A DNA stretch of 64,000 nucleotides, from NCBI RefSeq assembly GCF_026262505.1, contig NC_067208.1, forward strand, positions 4,225,962-4,289,961, read 5' to 3'. This stretch comes from Trichomonas vaginalis G3. Its lineage: Eukaryota > Parabasalia > Trichomonadida > Trichomonadidae. Position numbers and translations under genes: made by a program. Below, in pieces: positions 19,174 through 27,184 of this stretch (positions within the stretch are counted from its first letter, which is position 1; the number at the start of each line of letters is the position of its first letter). Below the pieces are notes generated by a model. That model searched no databases. It saw only the letters and a program-made list of their open reading frames with translations, and was not told the origin of the DNA.

Positions 19174-19329
19174 CAAAATTTCTCTCTTTATCCTTTTGCA
19201 CTCTTTATATGCAACTCAAATTCATCATATAATATTCCTATAATACTCTTGCCTCAAACAATGACGAACAAACTGCTATTCTCATTTAATTACAGACCAA
19301 ATCTATTCAAATTTCTGAATTTTTAATTT

Positions 19330-19334
19330 TCATT
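19330..19334 (+). promoter_or_regulatory. Initiator element (TCATT) of the MULE transposase
   Basis: TCA(+1)TT with +1 A at 19332, 13 nt before the transposase ATG. The element thus carries a host-type core promoter of its own. Confidence 0.65.
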
Positions 19335-19344
19335 TCAATTTCAA

Positions 19345-20793
19345 ATGGAATTAGAAGAAGAAACTATCTTTACTGTTATGGATCTTTGTAAATTTGGAGT
19401 TAAACAAGAAATACAAGCACAGTATGGATATTGTGAACGTGTCAGGAAAGAAAGATCTCAGATTTCATTCCACTGCAAATATCCAAAATGTCCTGCACAT
19501 TTTAATGTTGCAATCTTGGATCAAAATAAATACAAACTAATCAAAATAGTTGAAGAACATGATCATTCCGCCCCAAATGACAAAAGTCAATATTCGTCTG
19601 TCTTTTATCGCAAATATTTAGAACATTACTTCCAAACAGATGACAATCAAAGAGCGATAGCACAGCTAAATGCATTCAAAGATCTTGAAATTCCTCTTAC
19701 AGGTCCGTCCATTCCAGAGATGTACGCTCAAAAACCACGTGCAATCAAACGATTTGCAGAGAGAATACATGCTCTTCAAACTAGATATTCTCCTGACGAT
19801 GTTGTGTCATTGCAAATCTTTGTTCAGACAGTACAAGAAGAATCTCCAGATGATCTCATTGCATTTGAAGTCTCAGACAATAATATGTGTTTCTATTACG
19901 CGCCTTTTGAAGGCAAAGCTTATGCGCATAGTATCAAGACATTTCATATAGACAGCACCTATAAATTGTTGCGATCAAACATTCCATTGTATGCATTTAC
20001 TGGCAAAATCAAAGATTTTCACATTTTCCCTTTTTTATATTTCTTTTGTCAACCAGACACTTATCAAAACATTCAAGTTTGCGTGTGCGCCTATCTCAGA
20101 TGGGTAACAATTGAGCCAGAATACATTAGCATGGACTGTGCTCCACAGATAGCTCAAGCAATAGAAGAAAGCATTCCACAAGCTCAAATACTTTGGTGCG
20201 GAGTACATGTTCTTCGTGCAATTCTTCGCAAATCAAATAAGTTTTCTTCTCAAGAAAAATTTGAACAATTCTATAATTTGATGAAGGATTTAGTCTTCAA
20301 ATTAGATGCAGAACATGGGGAAGAAGCAAATGCTGCCTATGATCAAGTTCTGGAGTTGCTCGACACAGATCCAACAGCATCTCAATACTTTAACAGACAA
20401 TGGCGTTACAACATATCAAGATGGATTGCTCGTGACAGGCGTGAAGGCGACGCAACTAACAATATTGCCGAAGCTCATTTTAGAACACTCAAACATGACT
20501 ATTTTCCTGATCGAAAAAATCTCAGAATTGATGATGTTATTATAGAAATTTATACAAAAGTGATACCATCTTTCGTTATCAAACTCAAAATTGATCAAAA
20601 TCCAGCAGATGACCGTGTCATTAGGATCATGGAAAAAGCAACTAACGCAGAAATTCATGTAAAAAGACAAAGAAAAATCGAGAGTATTTCAATGCTCAAT
20701 AGATTGCTCAATGCTGTTAGTGATGACTCAATAGATCCCACTAAAATATATCCTACCTTGAAAGTATTATTACAAAGAACTCATTTTATTTAA
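19345..20793 (+). CDS. MULE transposase with WRKY-GCM1/FLYWCH-type zinc finger (482 aa)
   Basis: Catalyses cut-and-paste transposition of the surrounding element. The N-terminal domain has C44-x4-C49-x22-H72-x-H74, the spacing of WRKY-GCM1-superfamily fingers that bind transposon ends. The central domain has the MULE DDE signature: D203 in FHIDSTYK, D264 in ISMDCAPQ, then the CGVH motif with Cys and His at about 285-288, and E376 in TNNIAEAHFRTLK. All catalytic positions are present and the frame has no interruption, so the protein may be functional. The gene has its own initiator 13 nt upstream and stops 14 bp before the right inverted arm. Its codon usage is AT-rich like the surrounding element. 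Family assignment is strong; activity is inference. Confidence 0.9.
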   Translation: MELEEETIFTVMDLCKFGVKQEIQAQYGYCERVRKERSQISFHCKYPKCPAHFNVAILDQNKYKLIKIVEEHDHSAPNDKSQYSSVFYRKYLEHYFQTDDNQRAIAQLNAFKDLEIPLTGPSIPEMYAQKPRAIKRFAERIHALQTRYSPDDVVSLQIFVQTVQEESPDDLIAFEVSDNNMCFYYAPFEGKAYAHSIKTFHIDSTYKLLRSNIPLYAFTGKIKDFHIFPFLYFFCQPDTYQNIQVCVCAYLRWVTIEPEYISMDCAPQIAQAIEESIPQAQILWCGVHVLRAILRKSNKFSSQEKFEQFYNLMKDLVFKLDAEHGEEANAAYDQVLELLDTDPTASQYFNRQWRYNISRWIARDRREGDATNNIAEAHFRTLKHDYFPDRKNLRIDDVIIEIYTKVIPSFVIKLKIDQNPADDRVIRIMEKATNAEIHVKRQRKIESISMLNRLLNAVSDDSIDPTKIYPTLKVLLQRTHFI

Positions 20794-20807
20794 TTTTGAT
20801 TGTAATT

Positions 20808-21172
20808 TTAGATTAAATTATTAAATTTTAATTCTTTATTTTTTAGGATTGTTAGCTTTGTAAGATTGCTTTCTCACAAGAGAAAACAAGTATAAGGTTT
20901 AAGCTGTATGTATTAAAGTTATAAATATTTGATTTAAAAAAAATCAAGATTTTAAACTTTAAAGGTATTAATTATGATTATCTTTCTTTAGCTTTGCATG
21001 CTGTATGCTACTTTTGGAAACTGCTCTATTGTATTAGAATGTTTTTAAATTTTGCACCTAAAAATGCGTAATATTAAAAATTAAGGTATTAATTATGATT
21101 ATCTTTCTTTAGCTTTACATGCTGTATGCTACTTTTGTCTTTGAGACATTCCATAATTTAAGTTAAGAAGCT
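20808..21172 (-). repeat. Right inverted arm of the MULE, with two 121-bp subrepeats
   Basis: Reverse complement of the left arm, lacking one 121-bp subrepeat; the CTTTTG core of the unit lies at 21011 and 21132. It ends in GTTAAGAAGCT, the counterpart of AGCTTCTTAAC at 18687. Confidence 0.9.
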
Positions 21173-21237
21173 TAAAAAAAATGTAATAAAATTAAAAAAA
21201 ATTTAGTATCGATAATCTGAAATATGTTGTTTACTTA

Positions 21238-21475
21238 AGCCGCGAGCGAAGCGAGCGGCTCAGTTTCGTAATTTCATACAATCTTTTTTCGAATTTGTTC
21301 TTTTCGTCAGCCGCTTACTACGCTGGCTTAGTTTCGTAATTTCGTACAATCTTTTTTCGAATCTGTTCTTTTCGTCAGCCGCTCACTTCGCTCGCGACTT
21401 AGTTTCGTAATTTCATACAATTATTTTTCGAATTTGTTCTTTTTGTCAACCGCGAGCGAAGCGAGTGGCTTTTTA
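21238..21475. repeat. GC-rich hairpin repeats, ~70-bp unit, three copies
   Basis: The phrase AGTTTCGTAATTTC recurs at about 21262, 21330 and 21401, and each copy is joined to a GCCGC..GCGAGCGAAGCGAG..GCGGC-type inverted repeat in one or the other orientation. Its high GC stands out against AT-rich surroundings. Similar sequence occurs in the element at 62286-63084. Confidence 0.8.
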
Positions 21476-21662
21476 TTTTTAAAATTTTTTTTCTTTCTTA
21501 CTTTTTTTTCCCTTACTTACAAATTTGATATTAACTTACCAAATCTCTCTATCATATAATAATAAATTAATCCATTTTTTGTTTCAAATCTGACACTTTA
21601 CATTTCTGACATGTAAACCTGTCACCTTTCACTTCACCTCACTGGGCAAGTTTGTGCCCCCT

Positions 21663-22156
21663 AAATTTCGGTTACGGAAGAATTGATGTTTAATTCTCAT
21701 TTTATTAATTAAAATATGTGTGTCATCGGATTTTTCATCTATATTGATTAATTAATTTTGAAATTCTCAAATGGATAAGCGAATTAAATTCTTATTGCTG
21801 TTCATTACCATAAATTTGATAAAAATTTAGAAAATGTAGCTCTCTTTCATTGATAAATTTAAAAAAAAACTTCAATTTTGTAAATCTATTTATTCAAAAA
21901 TTGAAAAATGCAAAGTTTAGAATGAGATTAATGCAAAACTTAACCATCACTGTATTTGTATATAGCTTAAAAGCTGCTTCCTAGCCTATATTTTCACCAA
22001 ATAAAGATCTTAGCAATTGATTGCATCAAAATTTAAATTCTTCATGCTTTCTTATATAGGAAAACCTTGCTCTGTAGAGATGGCAATTTTCGAATTGATA
22101 AAAGAAAATTAAAATTAAAATGTAAAAATATAGCATTTATGCATGATATTAATAGT
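21663..22156. other. Gene-free region between MULE and histone H4 pseudogene
   Basis: 494 bp of AT-rich sequence with no supported feature. Confidence 0.5.
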
Positions 22157-22462
22157 TTAGAAACCATAAAGTGTCTTGCCTTGGCGCTTAAGAGCGTAAA
22201 CGACATCCATAGCTGTAACTGTTTTACGACGAGCATGTTCTGTGTATGTAACTGAGTCACGGATGACATTCTCAAGGAAGTGACGAAGGACACCACGAAC
22301 TTCTTCATAGATATCACTGGAGATACGCTTGACACCACCACGACGAGCTAAACGACGGATAGCTGGCCTTGTGATACCCTGAATGTTCTAACGCATAACC
22401 TTACGATGGCGCTTAGCACCACCCTTACCGAGACCTTTACCACCTTTGCCTCTGCCGGACAT
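22157..22462 (-). pseudogene. Histone H4 pseudogene with an in-frame TAG
   Basis: The reading frame from ATG 22462 gives a near-canonical histone H4: [20 protein letters not shown] at the start, then KVMR, an internal TAG at codon 25 (22388-22390), then [47 protein letters not shown] and RQGKTLYGF, and a TAA. Codon 25 is the invariant Asp of DNIQGIT, so the stop replaces a conserved residue. The C-terminus also lacks the usual final Gly-Gly. It is a good initiator-bearing divergent partner of the H3 gene, 133 bp away. Everything apart from codon 25 is well preserved, so inactivation is recent, or the base call is wrong. If transcribed it would give a 24-residue tail peptide. Confidence 0.85.
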
Positions 22463-22595
22463 TTGAAATTATGATTTTGCCGCCAATTTTGATAACATGA
22501 ACAAATTTGTGCTCTCAAAATTATCGGGCTTATTTTGGCAAATATTTTTCTGATAAGTTTTTTGGCGGGTAAATTTAACATCACATTGTTTTCTA
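22463..22595. promoter_or_regulatory. Bidirectional histone H4/H3 promoter
   Basis: A 133-bp spacer with an initiator on each side: TCATA at 22470-22474 (minus, 10 nt from the H4 ATG) and TCACA at 22581-22585 (plus, 13 nt from the H3 ATG). Just behind each is the same motif pointing toward its gene: TTGGCGGC on the minus strand (22479-22486) and TTGGCGGG on the plus strand (22562-22569). These resemble E2F/DP sites and are the only GC-rich words in the spacer. Confidence 0.7.
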
Positions 22596-23012
22596 ATGGC
22601 TCGTACAAAGCAGACAGCTAGAAAGTCAACAGGTGGCAAGACCCCACGTAAGTCCCTCGGTGCCAAGGCCGCTCGCAAGTCAACACCAACAATCGACTCC
22701 CAGGGCGCAAAGAAGCAACACCGTTTCCGCCCAGGTACAGTCGCTCTTCGTGAAATCCGTAAGTACCAGAAGTCCACAGATCTTCTTATCCGTAAGCTCC
22801 CATTCCAGCGTCTCGTCAGAGAAATTGCTTCTGGCTTCCGTGGTGATCTTCGTTTCCAGTCTTCAGCTATTGCTGCCCTTCAGGAAGCATCAGAAGCTTA
22901 CCTCGTCGGTCTCTTTGAAGATACAAACCTTTGCGCCATCCATGCTAACAGAGTTACAATCATGGAGCGTGATGTTCAACTTGCTCAGCGTATTCGCGGA
23001 GAACGCAATTAA
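22596..23012 (+). CDS. Histone H3, divergent variant (138 aa)
   Basis: Core nucleosomal histone. The tail keeps [11 protein letters not shown] with Lys4, Lys9 and Ser10, Lys14 and Lys18, and the core keeps [30 protein letters not shown] and [24 protein letters not shown]. Differences from the usual sequence are Thr at position 15 (GGKTPRK), and around position 27 the segment [17 protein letters not shown], two residues longer than the usual region and lacking the GGVKK block, so the Lys36 context is lost. Also Met-Glu-Arg-Asp replaces Met-Pro-Lys-Asp near the C-terminus. The start has an initiator 13 nt upstream. Codons are C/G-ending. It may be a replication-type H3 of this lineage or a specialised variant; the loop between the first helices shows no centromeric-H3 lengthening. 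Confidence 0.95.
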   Translation: MARTKQTARKSTGGKTPRKSLGAKAARKSTPTIDSQGAKKQHRFRPGTVALREIRKYQKSTDLLIRKLPFQRLVREIASGFRGDLRFQSSAIAALQEASEAYLVGLFEDTNLCAIHANRVTIMERDVQLAQRIRGERN

Positions 23013-23087
23013 TTTTAAAAAATTATGTTTTTCTTCCCGATCTTACTAACTTGAATTATATTTATTTCTAAATTACAATCGCTATTC

Positions 23088-23096
23088 ATTGGTTTT
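23088..23096 (+). repeat. Left 9-bp target site duplication (ATTGGTTTT)
   Basis: ATTGGTTTT directly before the inverted repeat at 23097 is repeated exactly at 24542-24550 after the element's right end. Nine bases is the usual target duplication of Mutator-like elements. Confidence 0.85.
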
Positions 23097-24541
23097 AAGG
23101 ATGTCAATTTGGAAGAAAAGTGAGAAAATTCCTAAAATGCTAAAAATGAATTTTCCAAACGTACTTTTTTATCTCATTTTTTTGATTTTGAAAAAAATTT
23201 GGAGAGAAGAACTCTTCGTTTTTGAATTTTGTCACGATGGTTTTAAAGTATATTAGACACATGTATTGATATTACTATTTTTGTATATTTTGAGAGAAAA
23301 TCCCTAAAAAGTGAGAAAATCTGAGACGGTTTGAGAAAATATATAAACTATTGAAAATTTGAATTAAACTTCTAATTTGGAAAAAAGAAATTTGGAAAGA
23401 AGAAAATTCAAAAATCGAGATTTAGACTCAGTATCAAATGGAGAACAAAATGTTTCTTCATATGAAGGAAAAAATTTTCTTGAGAAGAAATAGAGTTTTT
23501 AAAATTTTATTGTATGTAATGAAATAAACAAATATTAAAATTATTTTTTGATAACAAGAAAATTCCCAACAGAAAATATTTGAGACAAAGAAAAAAAGAA
23601 AATTGAAAAATATTACTCTCCTTTACATTTCATGAGATTTTCAATTTATTTTCATAAAATTGACAATTTTATACGTTTAGATGAAAATAAGTGATTTTGC
23701 TTGAAATAAAAATTATTGTTTGTTTACAGCTATCAAATAGATTTTTGTTATTTTGATTAAAATTTGTTAATCAAATTAATAATTTTTTTCTAAATATCTT
23801 AAATATCTGGATCACTCACATATACGATGAATTAAACGATAAAAATAATACAAACTCAACTAAGTTTCCTGTCTTTCAACCAAAAAATATTATGCAATTT
23901 AAATTAAATTGTTTATTCAAAGATAAAACAAAGATAAAGTAATTATAATTATCATATACTTTATGAATAACTCTCTAATTGGATAAGATTTTCGTACAAA
24001 TATTTTTATTAATATCGATAAGAATATGTTTACCTACTATCACCATATGTCGATAAACGAGAGTAGAGTGATTTTTATCATCGAAACTTTTTAAAAGCTG
24101 TAAGCAGGAAGTAATAATCTTGTTTTTTCTGAGTTAGTTGTAGAACTATTGATGCCCGAGTTATCATTGTGATGCAGAAGGATATCAATGTACTGACTGA
24201 AGGATATGAATTGAATTGAATTTTATTGAATTTCAATTTGATCAAAATTTGTTGAAATGATATGAATGTGTCAACATCTGTATCACTCTCTTTCACTCCT
24301 TCCTTATTCGTTCGAGAACGAAGCTAGCTCAGCTTTCGCTGAGCGAATTGACACTTTTCATGCCCTAAACGTACATACTCTCAAATTTATCGAAAAAATT
24401 ATTACCACCTAAACTAGTATATTCTTATTTTAAATATGATATTATCCTTATATTCCACACTAAAATTCATTTAAATCAACTTTTTAAAAAAGTTCGAATC
24501 CTGCGCGTCTCACTTTTTAAATTTTCCAAATTGACTTCCTT
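23097..24541. mobile_element. Non-autonomous MULE-like element, 1,445 bp
   Basis: The ends are inverted: AAGGATGTCAATTTGG at 23097 and, on the other strand from 24541, AAGGAAGTCAATTTGG (one mismatch), both followed by GGAA and an AAGTGAGA word. Perfect 9-bp direct repeats flank it. The inside is AT-rich and has no open reading frame of note (the longest, 24078-24296, has no recognisable features). It therefore cannot encode its own transposase and would be mobilised in trans. Near the right end lies a GC-richer hairpin, GCTCAGC-TTTC-GCTGAGC (24328-24345). The termini differ from those of the MULE at 18591, so a different source element is likely. Confidence 0.85.
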
Positions 24542-24550
24542 ATTGGTTTT
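24542..24550 (+). repeat. Right 9-bp target site duplication (ATTGGTTTT)
   Basis: Exact direct copy of 23088-23096, immediately outside the right inverted terminus. Confidence 0.85.
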
Positions 24551-24679
24551 GATTTTGGAAAATAATTTTGAAGCATTTTGTTCGTTCTACATAAATTATT
24601 TAGTTTATATTTTATTGAATCATTGTTAGCCATGGTTATTCTATTATTTTAAAAAATTCTTATTTTTGTAAAAATTTTG

Positions 24680-26545
24680 ATGCAAAAAAAATTTTCAATG
24701 AACTTGAAGCGCTGCCTATTTGATAGGGCAGTCGTCTTTCAGGATCTTTTCTTTTGGCGTAGAGATTGGGAGAGTCTTTTTTATGTGATTCTTACTGATC
24801 TGATTATTGCCCTGCATTATTTACAAAAATACTTCATTTGTTACGCTTTATCTGGCACAATGCTTTATTATTTTCTCACAGACAGTCCTACTCTTAGCAA
24901 AATATGCGAATTCAAGTACGATATGTCCGGCTTTAGAACAGCATGGAAAGCTTATTTTCATTTTTCTTTACCACATTACCCAATGATCATCTTTTTCGCA
25001 TTGTTATTTTTATTGCTTAACTTCTTTTTTATTTCTAGTCTTTTAGCATTTCATCTTTTTGCAATATTTACATTTAATTACATTTCTTACGTATGTTATA
25101 AATTCTCACGGAAGGAACTCTCGTACTACAGATTTGTAGCAAGGAATTCAATTCGGGAAGAGTATGATTATTTCAAATGGTTTCAAATTCATTCTGAATT
25201 TTTAAATATAATTCCGGTTGATATGCAAACATCTTACCTGTGTAGTTTAGCTTACTATGACTTAATTCTTTTCCAAATATCTATTAACAAATGCCTAGAT
25301 TTATTTGATCAAGTACATAAAATCATCGTAGACGGCCAGATACAACACGAATGCATAGCCTACATACGCACAATCTGGAACCAACAACAGCAACATCGTC
25401 AGAATATTACAGCTCTTAAAAAGCAAAAAGATCCAGAATTAGCGGCTCCAGAACTTGAAAGACAGCTTCGCGAGTCATTTCTAGTTGCTCATTTACGTAG
25501 TGTTGTTGAACATGTCTATAGAACTAAAGATTCCGCCGTCATGGCAGATCTCCAAAAGAAATTACAAGAAGAGCAAGCAAGGGTGATTAAACAGCCTGTT
25601 GATGACTCTTGGATGGAAGAGGCCGCAGCGGCGAATAAACCCAAGCTTTCTAACAAGCAGAAGCAAAGAATGGAAAAGCAAAAAGAGCCAAAAGAAGAAG
25701 AAATTAAACCACAAAAAGTTTACGCAAAAAGTGTCGAAAAAAGTGAGAAACAACGGCGTATTGAAGAGAAGAAGAAGCTGAAGAAGCAAATAGAGATGGA
25801 GAACAGGCGCAAAGAGTTCATGCTTCAAAGACAGAAAGAGCTCGAACAAGAGAAAGAGCAAAGAATTCTTGAAGAAAAGCAGAAGGAAATAGAATTGAAG
25901 AAGAAGCAAGAGATAGAAGAGAATAGAAGGCGAGAGTTAGAAGAACAACGTCGTAAAGAGGAAGAACTCAAGAGACAGAAGGAAATGGAACTCCAACGTC
26001 AAAGAGAAATAGAAGAAAGAAGATTGAAATTAGAAGAAGAAAGAAAAAGACAGAAAGAGTTGGAGCTCCAGAGACAACGCGAAATGGAAGAAAGGAAACA
26101 AAGGGAGATAGAAAGGCAGAAGGAACTCGAAAGGCAGATGGAGTTGCAGAGATTGGAAGAAGAAAGACAGAAAGAACTGAAAAGACAAATAGAAAGCATC
26201 GGAACAGAAAAAACAGAAGTTGTAAAAGAACCAAAGAAAAGAGGAATAAGAAATTTGTTGAGAAATCCAAACAGAATGAGACAAACTGCTCCTCTTAATA
26301 TAATACAACCTGAGCCACAGCTCCCTGATATCATGGAGCCTTTCGACTTGGAAAAGAATATGTTGATGAGAAGACAAGAACAGTTGTCAGAAATGAAGTC
26401 AAATTCTTTCGAGCCTTTCCAGAGCGAAAACATGGTCAATACAACGGGTGTCGTTGAGCAGCAATCAGAACAGAACCAGGAATGGCAGTCAACCCTCGAA
26501 CAACTTGCCGCCCCAAGAAGAAGAAGAGGAAACAAAAGAATCTAG
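24680..26545 (+). CDS. Reticulon-like membrane protein with long charged coiled coil (621 aa)
   Basis: The N-terminal third holds paired hydrophobic segments at about residues 35-65 and 100-140 separated by a polar loop, preceded by VFQDLFFWRRDWES. A D-L-x-x-W-R start before a long hydrophobic hairpin resembles the reticulon homology domain that shapes tubular endoplasmic reticulum. Residues ~140-300 are helical and soluble-looking. Residues ~300-510 are an uninterrupted Glu/Lys/Arg/Gln-rich coiled coil built of RQKELE-type heptads. The last ~100 residues are polar, ending in a basic RRRRGNKR cluster. The frame opens at a TTG (24677), so I take the ATG at 24680; Met at 24698 is also possible. 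No clear initiator is seen. The reticulon relation is weak inference; the coiled coil suggests a tether. Confidence 0.75.
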   Translation: MQKKFSMNLKRCLFDRAVVFQDLFFWRRDWESLFYVILTDLIIALHYLQKYFICYALSGTMLYYFLTDSPTLSKICEFKYDMSGFRTAWKAYFHFSLPHYPMIIFFALLFLLLNFFFISSLLAFHLFAIFTFNYISYVCYKFSRKELSYYRFVARNSIREEYDYFKWFQIHSEFLNIIPVDMQTSYLCSLAYYDLILFQISINKCLDLFDQVHKIIVDGQIQHECIAYIRTIWNQQQQHRQNITALKKQKDPELAAPELERQLRESFLVAHLRSVVEHVYRTKDSAVMADLQKKLQEEQARVIKQPVDDSWMEEAAAANKPKLSNKQKQRMEKQKEPKEEEIKPQKVYAKSVEKSEKQRRIEEKKKLKKQIEMENRRKEFMLQRQKELEQEKEQRILEEKQKEIELKKKQEIEENRRRELEEQRRKEEELKRQKEMELQRQREIEERRLKLEEERKRQKELELQRQREMEERKQREIERQKELERQMELQRLEEERQKELKRQIESIGTEKTEVVKEPKKRGIRNLLRNPNRMRQTAPLNIIQPEPQLPDIMEPFDLEKNMLMRRQEQLSEMKSNSFEPFQSENMVNTTGVVEQQSEQNQEWQSTLEQLAAPRRRRGNKRI

Positions 26546-27156
26546 GAATAATTATTTTGTTTATTTAATTGGTTTTATCTAATATTTTTGTGTAAACGAT
26601 TATGATAAATTTAGGATGGTTTAAGTAAAATTAAAAGCTTTTTTTTATTCAATATAAAAAAATATTATGAATATCTTAATTAATCCCATGATATTAGTTG
26701 ATTAATATTGTTTATATATGTGAGTTATTCTTCATTATATATAATATATCATATGAAATAATGTAACGACATTAGATTATTTGGAATAACATAAATTTGA
26801 TAGATTTTCCTTCTTTATTCGTCTATAAATGTAATTTTATAGCTATTCAAATTCTTTGATTGTAAAAATATAGTGTCAATGTTGTAATCTTGATTAAAAT
26901 TAATCAATGCATTGTTCGTAGTGGCATAAATGTACTTAAAACTTATTCATGTTTTAAATGTGAATGTTTTCAATTAAGCAACTGTGATAAATTTTTAAAA
27001 TTTTTGCAAAATGAAATAAATCATTGAACTGTAGTTCGAATCTTTCATATTCAAGTAAGTATTGTGTGATGATATCATATTATTAAACCATCACAATGAA
27101 AATTTGAATAGTTGCTTTTTGAAACGAAAAATACATCAAATTTGAATAGGCTAAAA
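26546..27156. other. Intergenic region
   Basis: About 610 bp, AT-rich, between the coiled-coil membrane protein and the Pmp-like gene. Nothing is seen except the initiator at its end. Confidence 0.5.
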
Positions 27157-27161
27157 TCATT
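27157..27161 (+). promoter_or_regulatory. Initiator element (TCATT) of the Pmp-like gene
   Basis: TCA(+1)TT with +1 A at 27159, 26 nt before the ATG at 27185, supporting that start. Confidence 0.5.
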
Positions 27162-27184
27162 TTAAAAAACAGCGCCAGCAAGCC

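Larger units (their letters stand above)
18591..21662 (+). mobile_element. Mutator-like (MULE) DNA transposon, apparently autonomous
   Basis: The outer ends are inverted copies: AGGGGCGGCGACAAATTTGC at the left (to 18614) and the complement of CTGGGCAAGTTTGTGCCCCCT at the right (21642-21662), sharing GGGGC..CAAA(T/C)TTGCCCAG. Inside them lie two long, almost identical inverted arms (18687-19173 and 20808-21172) and one intact transposase gene. The right side also holds about 240 bp of GC-rich hairpin repeats. No clean 9-bp target duplication is visible at the outer ends (the flanks are AT-rich, AAATTTT against AAATTTC), so the exact termini remain uncertain. The inner arms could mark a smaller element (18687-21172) nested in a larger one. 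Near-identity of the arms and the unbroken gene suggest recent activity. Confidence 0.8.

Noticed and set aside
21238-21475. CRISPR-like array
   Set aside because: The repeats are tandem and GC-rich hairpins without unique spacers of constant length, in a eukaryotic transposon.
18582-21671. Target site duplication at the outer ends of the MULE
   Set aside because: Flanks AAAATTTT and AAATTTC are similar only as AT-rich sequence; no exact 8-11-bp direct repeat could be found.
22042-22341. 99-codon minus-strand frame
   Set aside because: It is an out-of-frame reading of the histone H4 pseudogene and its 3' flank.
22469-22777. 102-codon minus-strand frame across the histone spacer
   Set aside because: Antisense to histone H3 and running through the bidirectional promoter.
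24491-24515. tRNA-like T-arm/B-box (AGTTCGAATCCTGC)
   Set aside because: Only a T-arm-like stretch is present; no D arm, anticodon arm or acceptor can be folded, and it lies inside the non-autonomous element's terminus region.
25562-26535. Several minus-strand frames of 100-178 codons rich in Leu, Phe and Ser
   Set aside because: They are the antisense of the Glu/Lys/Arg coiled-coil codons of the 24680 gene.
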